A stretch of 64,000 nucleotides of DNA from CAIWHR01 sp963843595 (GTDB taxonomy: Bacteria; Pseudomonadota; Gammaproteobacteria; Burkholderiales; Casimicrobiaceae). Below are positions 38,671 to 48,422 of this stretch, in pieces; positions within the stretch are counted from its first letter, which is position 1; the number at the start of each line of letters is the position of its first letter. The notes beneath the pieces are model-generated. The model was not told the DNA's origin. It searched no databases and was given only the letters and a program-made list of their open reading frames with translations. The position numbers were made by a program, and so were the translations under genes. The stretch covers positions 90,639 through 154,638 of the forward strand of contig CAWJLG010000018.1 in the NCBI GenBank assembly GCA_963843595.1, in the 5' to 3' direction.

Positions 38671-39435
38671 ACGCCGCCGAGCCGATCATCCGCGTCGAGG
38701 ACGTGTTTGCCGGCTACGACGGCAATGCGATCCAGGAGCACGTCACCTTCGACATCCGCGCCCGGCGAGGTGTTCGGCATCCTCGGCGGCTCGGGCTGCG
38801 GCAAGAGCACGCTGATGAAGCACATGATCGGACTCAACCCGCCGGTCTCGGGCCGGATCCTGATCGGCGGCGACGACATCGTGACGGCCGAGGGCGAGGT
38901 GCTCGAGCGCATCCGACGGCGCTTCGGCGTGATGTACCAGTCGGGTGCCTTGTTCGGCTCGATGACGCTGCTCGAAAACGTCCGGCTTCCGCTCGAGGTG
39001 TACACCGATCTGCCCGACGACGCGATCGACCTGGTGGCGCGGATGAAGCTGGAGCTCGTGGGTCTCGAAGGCTTCACCGGGCACCTGCCCGCCGAGCTCT
39101 CCGGCGGCATGCAGAAGCGCGCCGGCATCGCCCGGGCGATGGCGCTCGATCCGTCGATCCTCTTCCTCGACGAGCCCTCGTCGGGGCTCGATCCGATCAC
39201 CGCCGCGTCGCTCGACGCGACGATCCGCCGGCTCGCCGACAGCCTCGGCGTGACGTTCGTGATCGTCACCCACGACCTCGGCAGCATCTTCGTCGCCACC
39301 GACCGCGTGATCCTGCTCGACCGCCGCGCGAAAGGTATCATCGCGGAGGGCGACCCGCGCAAGCTCCGTGACGAGAGCGACGACCCGCGCGTGCGGGCGT
39401 TCTTCCGCCGCGAAGCCGAAATCGCCACCGCCTGA
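38667..39435 (+). CDS. mlaF: MlaF-like ABC ATPase, one-base insertion
   Basis: About 255 residues after removal of one C from the CCC run at 38761-38763. The first frame gives MNAAEPIIRVEDVFAGYDGN and ends at FDIRA. The second gives GEVFGILGGSGCGKSTLMKH (Walker A), ELSGGMQKRAGIARAMA (signature) and ILFLDEPSSGLDPI (Walker B). The QSGALFGSMTLLENV segment is typical of MlaF/Ttg2A. ATG 38667 overlaps the mlaE stop. It energises the lipid transporter. Confidence 0.9.
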
Positions 39436-39450
39436 CGAACCCGGATTCCC

Positions 39451-40512
39451 ATGAGCCTCAAAGCCAACTACTTCAAGCTCGGCCTGTTCGTCATCGGTGC
39501 GATCGTCGCCGGCGTGATCGTCCTGGTCGTCATCGGATCGGGACGCTGGTTCCAGCCGAAGCTCACCGTCGAGACGTACTTCAACGAGTCCGTGCAGGGC
39601 CTGGACATCGGCTCCAAGCTCAAGTACCGCGGGGTGGCGATCGGCGACGTCACCCGGATCGGCTTCACGTACAACCAGTACCAGCTCGACAAGCCGATGA
39701 CCGAGCGCGTGCGCTACGTGCTGGTCGAGGCGCAGATCCAGCCCAAGCTCCTGGGCGGCCGCGCCGCCGCCGGCGACATCACGCAGGGCGAGAACGCCGC
39801 GCAGGAGGTCGCGCGCGGCTTGCGGATGCGTCTCGCGCCGCAGGGGATCACCGGCACGAGCTACCTCGAGATCGACTACGTCGATCCGCCGCCGCCGCTG
39901 ATCCCGATCGACTGGGTGCCGACCAACACCTACATCCCCAGCGCGCCGGCGACCGTCACGCAGATCGTCAACGCGGCCTCCGAGATCATGGACCGGCTGC
40001 ACAAGCTCGACATCGAGGGCACGGTCGCGAACCTCAACCGCCTGATGGTGACGACGAATGACCGGATGGCCGCAATCGACACCAAGCTGCTGACGGATCG
40101 CACGGTGACCGTGCTCGCCAAGGTCGAGACGACCCTCGACCACATCGACGCGAAGAAGCTGTCCGACGAAGGCGTGGCAATGCTCGCCGAGCTGCGCACG
40201 ACCAACGCCGAGCTCAGGAAGACGCTCGCCAACCCGGCGCTGCAGAAGCTGCCCGACGACGCGGCCGCGGCACTGGCGCGCGTGCGCACGATCGTCGACG
40301 ATCCGAACCTGCCCAAGACGCTCGCGCATCTCTCGGGCACGCTCGGTCGGATCGACCGGATCCTGGGCGGCGGCGAGGCCGACATCGCCGTCACCGTCGA
40401 GAACCTGCGCCAGATCACCGACAACCTGCGCGACCTGACCGAAGACGCGAAACGCTATCCGGCGAATGTGATCTTCGGCGAGGCGCCGCGCCCGCTGGAA
40501 GGCAAACGATGA
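39451..40512 (+). CDS. mlaD: MCE-domain lipid transport protein (MlaD-like)
   Basis: A 353-residue protein with one N-terminal transmembrane helix (residues 9-30, KLGLFVIGAIVAGVIVLVVI), an MCE domain (about 40-140, TYFNESVQGLDIGSKLKYRG) and a long, predicted alpha-helical tail (about 170-335). MCE rings bind and conduct lipids between membranes. The tail makes it longer than E. coli MlaD and more like PqiB/Mce-type or Ttg2C relatives. It starts 16 bases after mlaF and its stop overlaps the lipoprotein gene. Confidence 0.9.
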   Translation: MSLKANYFKLGLFVIGAIVAGVIVLVVIGSGRWFQPKLTVETYFNESVQGLDIGSKLKYRGVAIGDVTRIGFTYNQYQLDKPMTERVRYVLVEAQIQPKLLGGRAAAGDITQGENAAQEVARGLRMRLAPQGITGTSYLEIDYVDPPPPLIPIDWVPTNTYIPSAPATVTQIVNAASEIMDRLHKLDIEGTVANLNRLMVTTNDRMAAIDTKLLTDRTVTVLAKVETTLDHIDAKKLSDEGVAMLAELRTTNAELRKTLANPALQKLPDDAAAALARVRTIVDDPNLPKTLAHLSGTLGRIDRILGGGEADIAVTVENLRQITDNLRDLTEDAKRYPANVIFGEAPRPLEGKR

Positions 40513-41171
40513 CCGCCCGTACTCCTCGCGCGCTCGCGCGCCTCGCCCACCGCGCCGCCGCCTCGTTCGCTGATCGCCGTGGCGGCTGTCGCCCTCGTCG
40601 CCGGCTGCTCGCTCTCCCGCCCGGCGCCGGTCAAGACGATGTTCCTGCATCGAACCGCCCGCGCCGCCCGCCGCGGCGAAGGCGCATCCGGTCACGCTGC
40701 GGGTCGGCACCGTCAACGTCGCCGCGCCGTTCCGCGGCCGCACGTTCATCTATCGCGATTCGGATCTGCGCTTCCAGACCGACTACTACGCCGAGTTCGT
40801 CGTCGCCCCGGCGGCGATGATCGGCGAGATCGACCGCGACGCGCGCTCGACCGCGCCGGCGTGTTCGCCCGCGTGGTGCCGCCGGGAGCGCCGCCCGACG
40901 GCGACTACGTGCTCGACGGCTTCGTCAGCGCGCTCTACGGCGACGTGCGCGAGTCCGGCGAAGCCGGCCGCCGAAGTCGCGGTCACGTTCTTCCTGTCGC
41001 GCGCCGACGCCGGGATGGCCACGCCGTTGTGGTCGAAGGAATACCGGCGCCGCGTACCGGTCGGGTCAGCCGGTTCCCGAAAGCTATGCGGCAGCGCTGT
41101 CGTCGGCGTTCGGCGAGATCCATGCCGAGCTCGCGCGTGACCTTGCTGCGGTCAACCTGGCGAAGAAATAG
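40509..41171 (+). CDS. ABC-type transport auxiliary lipoprotein (MlaC/PqiC-like), multiple frameshifts
   Basis: Five frame changes within 660 bases (near 40565, 40655, 40845, 40965 and 41070) split a recognisable protein of about 219 residues. Reading across them gives a lipobox (ALVAGCSLSRPAPV), HPVTLRVGTVNVAAPFRGRT, YRDSDLRFQTDYYAEFVVAP, RALDRAGVFARVVPPGAPPD, AAEVAVTFFLSRADAG and a C-terminal FGEIHAELARDLAAVNLAKK. This is the ABC-type auxiliary component family (DUF330/PqiC-like) that completes MCE operons. ATG 40509 overlaps the mlaD stop. Each frame is conserved right up to its break and there are no nonsense codons within the correct frames, so sequence error is likelier than decay. Confidence 0.75.
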
Positions 41172-41201
41172 CCGGCGCGTCGCACGCGAACACGCCCGCG
41201 G

Positions 41202-43619
41202 TTACGTCGCCGTGCCGTCGGCGGCCGGTGGTCCCGCGATCTCGATCCTGAGCGGCGAAGCGGTGTTCAGGTGGACGTCGCGCTGCGGGAACGGCATCGC
41301 GATTCCGGCATCGGCGAACGCGCGGTCGATCATGTGCAACAGATCGGACTTGATCCGCCGCGCGTCGCTGCCGGGCGTCATGTCGACCCAGTAGGTGAGC
41401 GCGAAGTTGATCGCGCTGTCGGCGTACTCGTCGAGATAGACCTCCGGCGCCGGCGCCTTGAGCACGAGGCCGTGCCGCTCGAGCACTGCGTGCAGCGTAT
41501 CGGCGGCCTTGCGCAGCGGCGTGCCGTAGGCGACGCCGATCGTGATCGTTTGCCGCGTCTGCGGGCTCGTATACGTCCAGTTGGTCAGCTTGCTCTCGAG
41601 GAACGTGCTGTTCGGAATCAGCGACTCGATGCCGTCGGCGGTGCGGATCGTCGATGCGCGCAAGCCGATTTCGGTGACGCGGCCGCGGATGCCGTCGACC
41701 TCGACGAGGTCGTCCAGCCGCATCGGCCGGCTGGCGAGCAGGATGATGCCGGCGACGAGATTCTTGAGCAGCGTCTGCAGTCCGAAGCCGGCGGCGATCG
41801 CGAGCGCGCCGCCGAGGAACGCGAACGCGGTGAGCGGGATGCTGGCCGAGACCAGCGCGAAGATGACGAGGATCGCCGTCAGCGCGAACAGGATCCAGTT
41901 GCGCAGCGCCGCCGCCGACTGCGGCGCCGCGTGACCGCGGGCGACGATGACGCGCTCGATTCGGCGCGCGAAAAAGCTCACCAGCCAGTAGCCGACGACG
42001 ACGATCAGCACGGCGCCGATCGACTTTCCGAGCGTGACGCTTCGCGACACGTTGATTCGGCGGCCGTCGGCAGTCTCGAACGTGTCGTCGACCGTGAAGA
42101 GCTCGAACGTCCAGATGCGGCGGAGACCCAGCCAGGCGCCCGCGGCGGTGTCCTTGGCGCGCTCGGCAAACGAGACGTCGCGCCGGCCTTCGATGTCCGC
42201 ACGAAAATGGCGCAGCAGCCGCTGCAGCGGCTCGCCCAGCTCGACCGCGCGCTGCAGGTCGCGCTCGCGCTGGCGGAAAGTCTCCAGCAGCCGCGTGGCG
42301 AGCGCCGTCTCCTCGCCCGTTGTCGAGCGCAGCCGCGTTTCCTGCTCGCTGACGCGCGCCTTCGCCGCCGCCATCTGTTGAGCGAGGTATTCCTGCCACG
42401 TCCGTGCCGTCGCGAGCGATGCCGTCAGCTTCTCGTAGAGTGCGCGCGCCTCGACCGGATCGTGGGTCGAAGTCGCGGCGGCGCGCGCGTCCCACGCCGC
42501 GCGCTCGCCATCGAGCAGCAACAGATATTGCTTCAGCAAATCGACGCGCAGCTGCGCCGTGAACGCGGTTTCACGCGCCGCGTCGACGTCTTCGGCCGCG
42601 CGCTGCGCAGCGGCCTCGCCGGGAACGGCGGGCGCCACGCGAGCCTGCGCGAGGCGCGCTTCGGCCGCGTCCCGCGCAGCGACGGCGGCCGACAATTCGC
42701 GGAGCGCGCGCTCGAGCTCGCGGTCGACCGCGCGTTGACGCGTATCGAGCTCCGTGCGGGCGCGCGCGATGTCCTCGGACGTCAGCGTGAATTCGCTTCC
42801 CGCGGCGGCGAGCTTGCGCACGCCGAGTTCGTGCAGCGCGCTCGCCGCTGCCGCTTCCTCGCGAGCGTTGCGAACTCCCATGTCGAGCAGCTCGCGCGTG
42901 GCTTCGTCGAGACGCGCCCGCAGGACGGCGAGATCGCGCTTCCAGCCGAGTGTCGCCGCGGCGGGCGTTCCCGCCGCCGCGTCGGCGGCTTCCGTGGCGA
43001 GCCGGGCCGCGGCCTCGCTCGCCTTGAGCTTGGCCGCGACGTCGCTGCCGAACTTCTCGAACAGCGAGCGCCGGGCCTTCGCGCCGGTGATTCGCGCCTC
43101 GGCGTTGTCGACGTTGTCGCGCAGTGCGTCGACGGTGAGCACCGAGTACGGCGGTGGCGTCGGAAAGCCGTGCCAGTCGGCGAGCGCCCGCTCGGCGTCG
43201 CCGCGCTCGCGCCGTGCCGCATCGACGCGATCGAGGACGTCGTACTGCTGCTGGTACAGGCCGGCGAGCTGGCGCGCGAGGCCGAGACGCTCGGCGATCT
43301 CGCGCGCAGGCGTGCCGGGCGGGGCACCGAGTGCCGCGCCCCGCGAAGCCTCGATCGACGCGAGTTCCTTCTGCGCGGCCTCGAGGTTCTTGCGGATGTC
43401 GTCGTGCGACGCCGGCGTGCCCGCTGACAACGGCGGTGCGGCTTGCGCCGTGTTCCCCGGCTCCGGCGCTGCCTGGATCGAACCCTTGAGCGGCACGGCC
43501 GGTTGTGCGCCGATTTCCGCGGCCAACGACAGCGCGACCGCGAACAGACCGGTCGCGGTCAGCGGCAGCATCGCGGAAGGCGCGCTCATGCCGCGAGCGC
43601 GCGCGCATCGCGCGTTCAT
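41202..43619 (-). CDS. Large MscS-type mechanosensitive channel with periplasmic coiled coil
   Basis: An 805-residue protein. A signal sequence is followed by a long Ala/Arg/Glu-rich helical region (about residues 60-430) predicted to form coiled coils in the periplasm, then four or so helices and the MscS domain (about 590-720: AIAAGFGLQTLLKNLVAGII, GIRGRVTEIGLRASTIRT, SLIPNSTFLESKLTNWTY). The plan resembles MscK/MscM-like channels, though shorter. ATG 43619 overlaps the stop of the outer-membrane factor gene in its corrected frame (ATGA). ATG 43589 is an alternative. Coupling to the efflux operon is unexpected and may be only transcriptional. Confidence 0.88.
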   Translation of the reverse strand: MNARCARARGMSAPSAMLPLTATGLFAVALSLAAEIGAQPAVPLKGSIQAAPEPGNTAQAAPPLSAGTPASHDDIRKNLEAAQKELASIEASRGAALGAPPGTPAREIAERLGLARQLAGLYQQQYDVLDRVDAARRERGDAERALADWHGFPTPPPYSVLTVDALRDNVDNAEARITGAKARRSLFEKFGSDVAAKLKASEAAARLATEAADAAAGTPAAATLGWKRDLAVLRARLDEATRELLDMGVRNAREEAAAASALHELGVRKLAAAGSEFTLTSEDIARARTELDTRQRAVDRELERALRELSAAVAARDAAEARLAQARVAPAVPGEAAAQRAAEDVDAARETAFTAQLRVDLLKQYLLLLDGERAAWDARAAATSTHDPVEARALYEKLTASLATARTWQEYLAQQMAAAKARVSEQETRLRSTTGEETALATRLLETFRQRERDLQRAVELGEPLQRLLRHFRADIEGRRDVSFAERAKDTAAGAWLGLRRIWTFELFTVDDTFETADGRRINVSRSVTLGKSIGAVLIVVVGYWLVSFFARRIERVIVARGHAAPQSAAALRNWILFALTAILVIFALVSASIPLTAFAFLGGALAIAAGFGLQTLLKNLVAGIILLASRPMRLDDLVEVDGIRGRVTEIGLRASTIRTADGIESLIPNSTFLESKLTNWTYTSPQTRQTITIGVAYGTPLRKAADTLHAVLERHGLVLKAPAPEVYLDEYADSAINFALTYWVDMTPGSDARRIKSDLLHMIDRAFADAGIAMPFPQRDVHLNTASPLRIEIAGPPAADGTAT

Positions 43620-45168
43620 GGCAGCGCGGCGGTCGGGAAGAGGCTGCCGCACCGTCCGCGGCGGAACGACGGCGACTGCCGGTCGTCATCTTGTCGGCCT
43701 CCGTCACCCAGCCGCCGCCCATCGCCTTGTAGGTGTTGGCGGCCGAGGTGAAGACCGACGCGCGTACCGCGGCGAGGGTGAGTTCGGCGGGAAACAGCGA
43801 CTGCTCGGCCTGCAGCACGGTCGAGTAGGGCGTGTAGCCGCCGGCGTACTGCAGCCTCGCCAGGCGCGCGTAATCCCTGAGTGCCGCGACGAGGCGCTCC
43901 TGCGCCGCAAGCTGTTCCTTGAGCTTCAGGTTGGCCACGAGCGCGTTGTCGACGTCGGCGAATGCGTTCTGGATCGAGAGCTGATAGTTGAGCAGGGCTG
44001 CCTGCTGTGCGGCTTCGGACTGCGCCACCTGACCGCTGACCGCGCCGAACGTGAAGATCGGCCCGACGATCTGGCCGGCGTAGTTCCACACGCGGGTCGG
44101 CCCCGTGAAGAGGTTCGACAGATCCGCGCTCGAGCTGCCGAGCGCGCCGGTGAGCGAGATGATCGGGAAATAGAGCGCCTTGGCGGCACCGATCTGCGCG
44201 TTGGCCGCAATCAGCGCCTGCTCGGACTGCATGAGGTCGGGCCGGCGCTCGAGCAGCGCGGAGGGCATGCCCGCCGGGACCGCCGGCAGCGCGAGGTCGT
44301 AGATCGATTTGCCGCGCGGGATGGGGCCCGGGTTGCGACCGAGCAGGATCGAGAGGGCGTTCTCGGTCTGGGCGATCTGCACCTCGATCTGCGGAATCTG
44401 CGCCGCAGCGGTCTCGTATTGAGACTGCGCCTGCGCCACGGTCATCTGCGAGGTCTGCCCGTACTTGAACTGCAGCTGGTACAGGCGCACCGATTCCGCG
44501 TACGTGCCGAGCGTGCGCTTCGCGATCACGAGCTGCTCGTCCAGGCCGCGCAGCGTGATGTAATTGATCGCGACCGACGAGACGAGCGTGAGGATCACGC
44601 CGCGGCGCGCCTCGTCGGTGGCGAGCATGTTGGCCTGCGCCGCCTCGGACAGACGCCGGATGCGGCCCCACAGGTCGATCTCCCAGCTTGCCGTCAGCAG
44701 CGTCTGGTAGGTCGTCTGCGGATTCGGATAATTCGGAATCGCGGCGACGGCCCCCGTGTCGGGAATGCGCGCCTTCTCGCCGCTCGCCGAGTAGCCGACC
44801 TGGGGAAACAGCGCCGAGCGGGTCTGCGTGATCACCGCCAGCGCCTGTTCGACATTGGCGGCGGCGACCTTCACGTTGAGGTTGTGCGCGAGCGCGTCCG
44901 CGATCAGGCCGTCGAGTACCGGGTCTCCGTATTGCTTCCACCACTCGGTGTTCGCGGTTTCGGCAGCATCTTTGGGCGTGAAGAGGAACGACGACGGTGC
45001 GTCCACTTTCGGCCGGACGTAATCCGGACCCATCGTGCAGCCCGCGAGCAGTGCCAGCGCGATGGCAGCCAGAACGAACGACCGGACCCCGGTGCCCACG
45101 CGGCCGCCCGAACCGCACTGGGGGCCCCTGCGGGGGCGACGAACGACGTGAGCCCGGTGGCCGTTCAT
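43616..45168 (-). CDS. RND outer-membrane factor lipoprotein (OprM/NodT-like), one-base deletion at 3' end
   Basis: About 517 residues. An N-terminal lipobox (LALLAGCTMGPDYVRPKVDA) follows an unusually long basic leader. Two OEP repeats follow, including TASWEIDLWGRIRRLSEAAQ, SALLERRPDLMQSEQALIAA and YAGGYTPYSTVLQAEQSLFP. The frame would run on without a stop into the next gene; restoring one missing base near 43675 gives a C-terminal RQSPSFRRGRCG... ending at 43616, overlapping the MscS start. The protein forms the trimeric outer-membrane duct for the RND pump. Its start lies one base after the permease stop. Confidence 0.87.
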
Positions 45169-45169
45169 G

Positions 45170-48100
45170 TCAGTTGCCCTCCCGCGGTGCGTGGGGAGCT
45201 GCACCGCCGCCGCCTCCGCCGCCACCGTGCGCTGCGGCAGCCGCGGCGGGCGCCGGCGGCGACGCCTCGGGCGCGCTGCCCTTGCCTTCGGCAAGCCGAT
45301 CGAAGAGGTAGAACAGCAGCGGCACGTAGAGCATCGCGAGCGTGGTCTCGCCGATCATGCCGCCGATGATGCCGGTGCCGATCGAGTGGCGCGCGTTGGC
45401 GCCGGCGCCCATGGCGATGGCGAGCGGCAGACAGCCGAAGGCGAACGCGAGCGAGGTCATGATGATCGGCCGCAGCCGCTGCTCGCCGGCCAGGATCGTC
45501 GCTTCCATGATCGTCTTGCCCTGGTGCCGGAACTCGACGGCGGCGGAGACGCGCAGCACGGCATTCTTCGCGCCGAGGCCGATCAGCACGAGGAGGCCGA
45601 TCTGGAAGTAGACGTCGTTCTCGAGGCCGCGCACCCAGTTGGTGACGAGCGCGCCGAGGATCCCGAACGGCACCGCGGTCATCACGGCGCCGGGCAGCGT
45701 CCACGACTCGTACTGCGCGGCGAGCACCAGGAACACGATGATGAGGCCGAACACGAACGCGATCATCGACGTGCCGCCGGACTTCTTTTCCTCGTACGCG
45801 AGCCCGGACCACGCGAACGTGTAGCCCGGAGGCAGCACCTCCGTGCGCGACCGCCTCCATCGCGGCGATCGCGTCGCCCGAGCTGTAGCCCGTCGCCGGG
45901 TTGCCGTTGACCTTCGCCGCGGGAAAGCCGTTGAAGTGCGGCAGCAGGTCCGGGCCCGCGACCCACTCGGTCGTGACCAGCGCGGACAGCGGCACCATCT
46001 CGCCGTCCTTCGAGCGCGTGTACAGGCGCGTCAGGTCAGCCGGGGTCCTGCCGGTACTTCGCGTCGGACTGCACGATCACCCACCAGACGCGGCTGAACT
46101 GGTTGTACTGGCTCGCGGTCAGCGAGCCGAACTGCGCCTGGATCGCGCTGTAGACGTCCTCCACCTGCACGCCGAGCAGCGTGGCCTTGTCGCGATCGAC
46201 GATCGGCGCGCAGCTGCTGCGTGTTGGCGCGGAACGTGCTGGACAGGCTCGCGAGCTCCGGCCGTGCCGCGCCTTCTTGAGGAAGTCCTGCGTGACCTGG
46301 TCGAGCTGCGCCGGGTCGCCGGCGCCGGTGTCCTGGATCCAGAATTCGAAGCCGCCGGTGGTGCCGATGCCGGGAATCGGCGGCGGCGCGACGGGGATGA
46401 CGATCGCCTCGTCGATCGCCTGCGACCTCGCGGTAGAGGTTCATCAGCACGGCCCGCGCGTTCTGCGTCTTGCGCGGCCTCGGTCGTGTCGTAGCGCTCC
46501 TTGAAATCCTTGAGCGTCACGAAGAACGCGCCGGCGTTGGTCTTGAAGCCGCTGTCGAGCAGGCTGTAGCCGGTGATCATCGCGCGCGTGTCGACGCCGG
46601 GGATCTTGGCGAGGATCGCGTCCACCTTCTCGGCCACGGCCTGCGTGCGGTCGATGCTCGCGGCCTCCGGCATGATGATCGCGGCCATCACGTAGCCCTG
46701 GTCCTCGTTCGGGACGAAGCTCGTCGGCAGCACGGTGAACAGGTGGTAGATGCTCCAGAGGAAGCCCGACGAGCAGCACCAGCGCGACGACAGCGCGCTT
46801 GATCACGAGCTCGACCGCGTGGCCGAAGCCGCGCGTCACCGCGTCGACCTGGCGGTTGAACCAGGCGAAGAAGCCGCGCTGCGGCGGCGGGTTGTGCTTC
46901 GAGCATCAGCGCGCACATCGCCGGCGTCAGCGTCAGCGCGACGAAACCGGAGACCGCGACCGAAACCACGATCGTGATCGCGAACTGCTTGTAGAGCTGG
47001 CCGGTCGTGCCGGGCAGGAACGCCGCCGGGACGAACACCGACGCCATCACCAGCACGACGGCGACGAGCGAGCCCGCGATCTCCTCCATCGACTTGATCG
47101 TGGCTTCCTCGGGGCGCGAGATGGTGCTCGTGCATGTTGCGCTCGACGTTCTCGACGACGACGATCGCGTCGTCGACGACCATCCCGATCGCGAGCACCA
47201 GGCCGAACAGCGTGATCAGGTTGATCGAGAAGCCGAGCGCGAGCATGCCGGCGAACGTCGTGATCAGCGCGACCATGATCGCGACGGTGCAGATGATCGT
47301 GGTGCGGAAGCTCTGCAGGAACAGGTAGACGACCAGCACGACCAGCGCGATCGCCTCGAACAGCGTGTGGATCACCTCCTCGATCGACAGCTTGACGAAG
47401 TCGTTGGTGTCGAGCGCGACGATGTAGTCGATGCCCTCGGGGAAGCGCGCCTTCATCTCGTCGAGCGTCTTGCGCACCCCCGTCCGAGACCTTGAGCCCG
47501 TTCGCGCCCGGCTGCAGGTAGACGGCGATGAAGGTCGTCGGCGATGCCGTTGAGCTTGGAGTCGACGATGTACTGGCGCAGGCCGACCTCGGCGCGCGCG
47601 ACGTCGCCCAGGCGGACGATCGCGCTGCCGTCCTGGCTCGCGCGCAGGATGATCTGCTCGTACTGCCGCGGCTCGGTGAACGGCGCCTGCGTGACCACCG
47701 GGAACGTGAGCTCGACCGGTCCTGCGGTCGGCTGCTGGCCGATCTGCCCGGCGCCGAACAGCGCGTTCTGCGCCTTGATCGCGTTGGCGATGTCGCTGGT
47801 CGTGATGCCGAGCGAGGTCATGCGGTCCGGGTTCATCCAGATCCGCATCGCCTGGTCCGGCACGCCCATGATCTGCGCCTGGCCGGCGCCCGGCACGCGC
47901 TTGATCGCGTCGAGGACGTAGACGTTCGCGTAGTTGGCGATGTAGTCGGCGCTAGTAGCGGTCGCCCTTGCCGAACACGCCGATCAGCATCATGATCGAC
48001 GACGACTTCTTCTGCACCGAGACGCCGAGCTGCGTCACGGCGGTCGGCAGCTGCGGCAGCGCGAGGTTGACGCGGTTCTGCACCTGCACCTGCGCGATGT

Positions 48101-48405
48101 CGGGATCGGTGTCGAGCGAGAAGTAGACGGTCAGCGTGAGCTGGCCGTTGGCCGAGCTGGTCGACGACATGTACAGCATGTTGTCGACGCCGTTGATCTG
48201 CGCCTCGATCGGCGCGGCGACCGAGTCGGCCAGCGTCTTCGAGTCGGCGCCCGGGTAGGTCGCGGAGACCGTGACCTGCACCGGCGTGATCGTCGGGTAC
48301 TGCTGGACCGGCAGCACGACCATCGCGACCAGCGCCGGCGAGGCAGATGATGATCGAGACGACCGCGGCGAAGATCGGCCGTTCGATGAAGAAGCGGGAG
48401 AACAT
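45170..48405 (-). CDS. RND efflux permease (HAE1/AcrB-like), 13 single-base frameshifts
   Basis: Conserved RND sequence is spread over all three minus-strand frames. It starts MFSRFFIERPIFAAVVSIII and includes TVSATYPGADSKTLADSVAA, LGITTSDIANAIKAQNALFG, LALGFSINLITLFGLVLAIG, VVDDAIVVVENVERNM, SVAVSGFVALTLTPAMCALM, TSFVPNEDQGYVMAAIIMPE and GLLVLIGLGAKNAVLRVSAA. Breaks fall near 48335, 47953, 47537, 47478, 47110, 46899, 46761, 46471, 46421, 46270, 46211, 46041 and 45846; twelve are extra bases and one (46270) a missing base. Correcting them gives exactly 1,075 codons, the normal family length. It would be the proton-driven inner-membrane pump with the adaptor (48423) and duct (43616). The Gly/Ala-rich C-terminus is unusual. 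Confidence 0.88.
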
Positions 48406-48422
48406 GATCGGCGCCGATCCGG

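Noticed and set aside
42571..45294. A 907-codon frame joining the outer-membrane factor to the MscS region as a fusion protein
   Set aside because: Beyond about 43675 the frame is a shadow of the MscS coiled-coil region; the other frame gives a stop overlapping the MscS start.
45170..48405. Programmed frameshifting in the RND gene
   Set aside because: Thirteen breaks without slippery heptamers are not compatible with a programmed mechanism; indel errors explain them.
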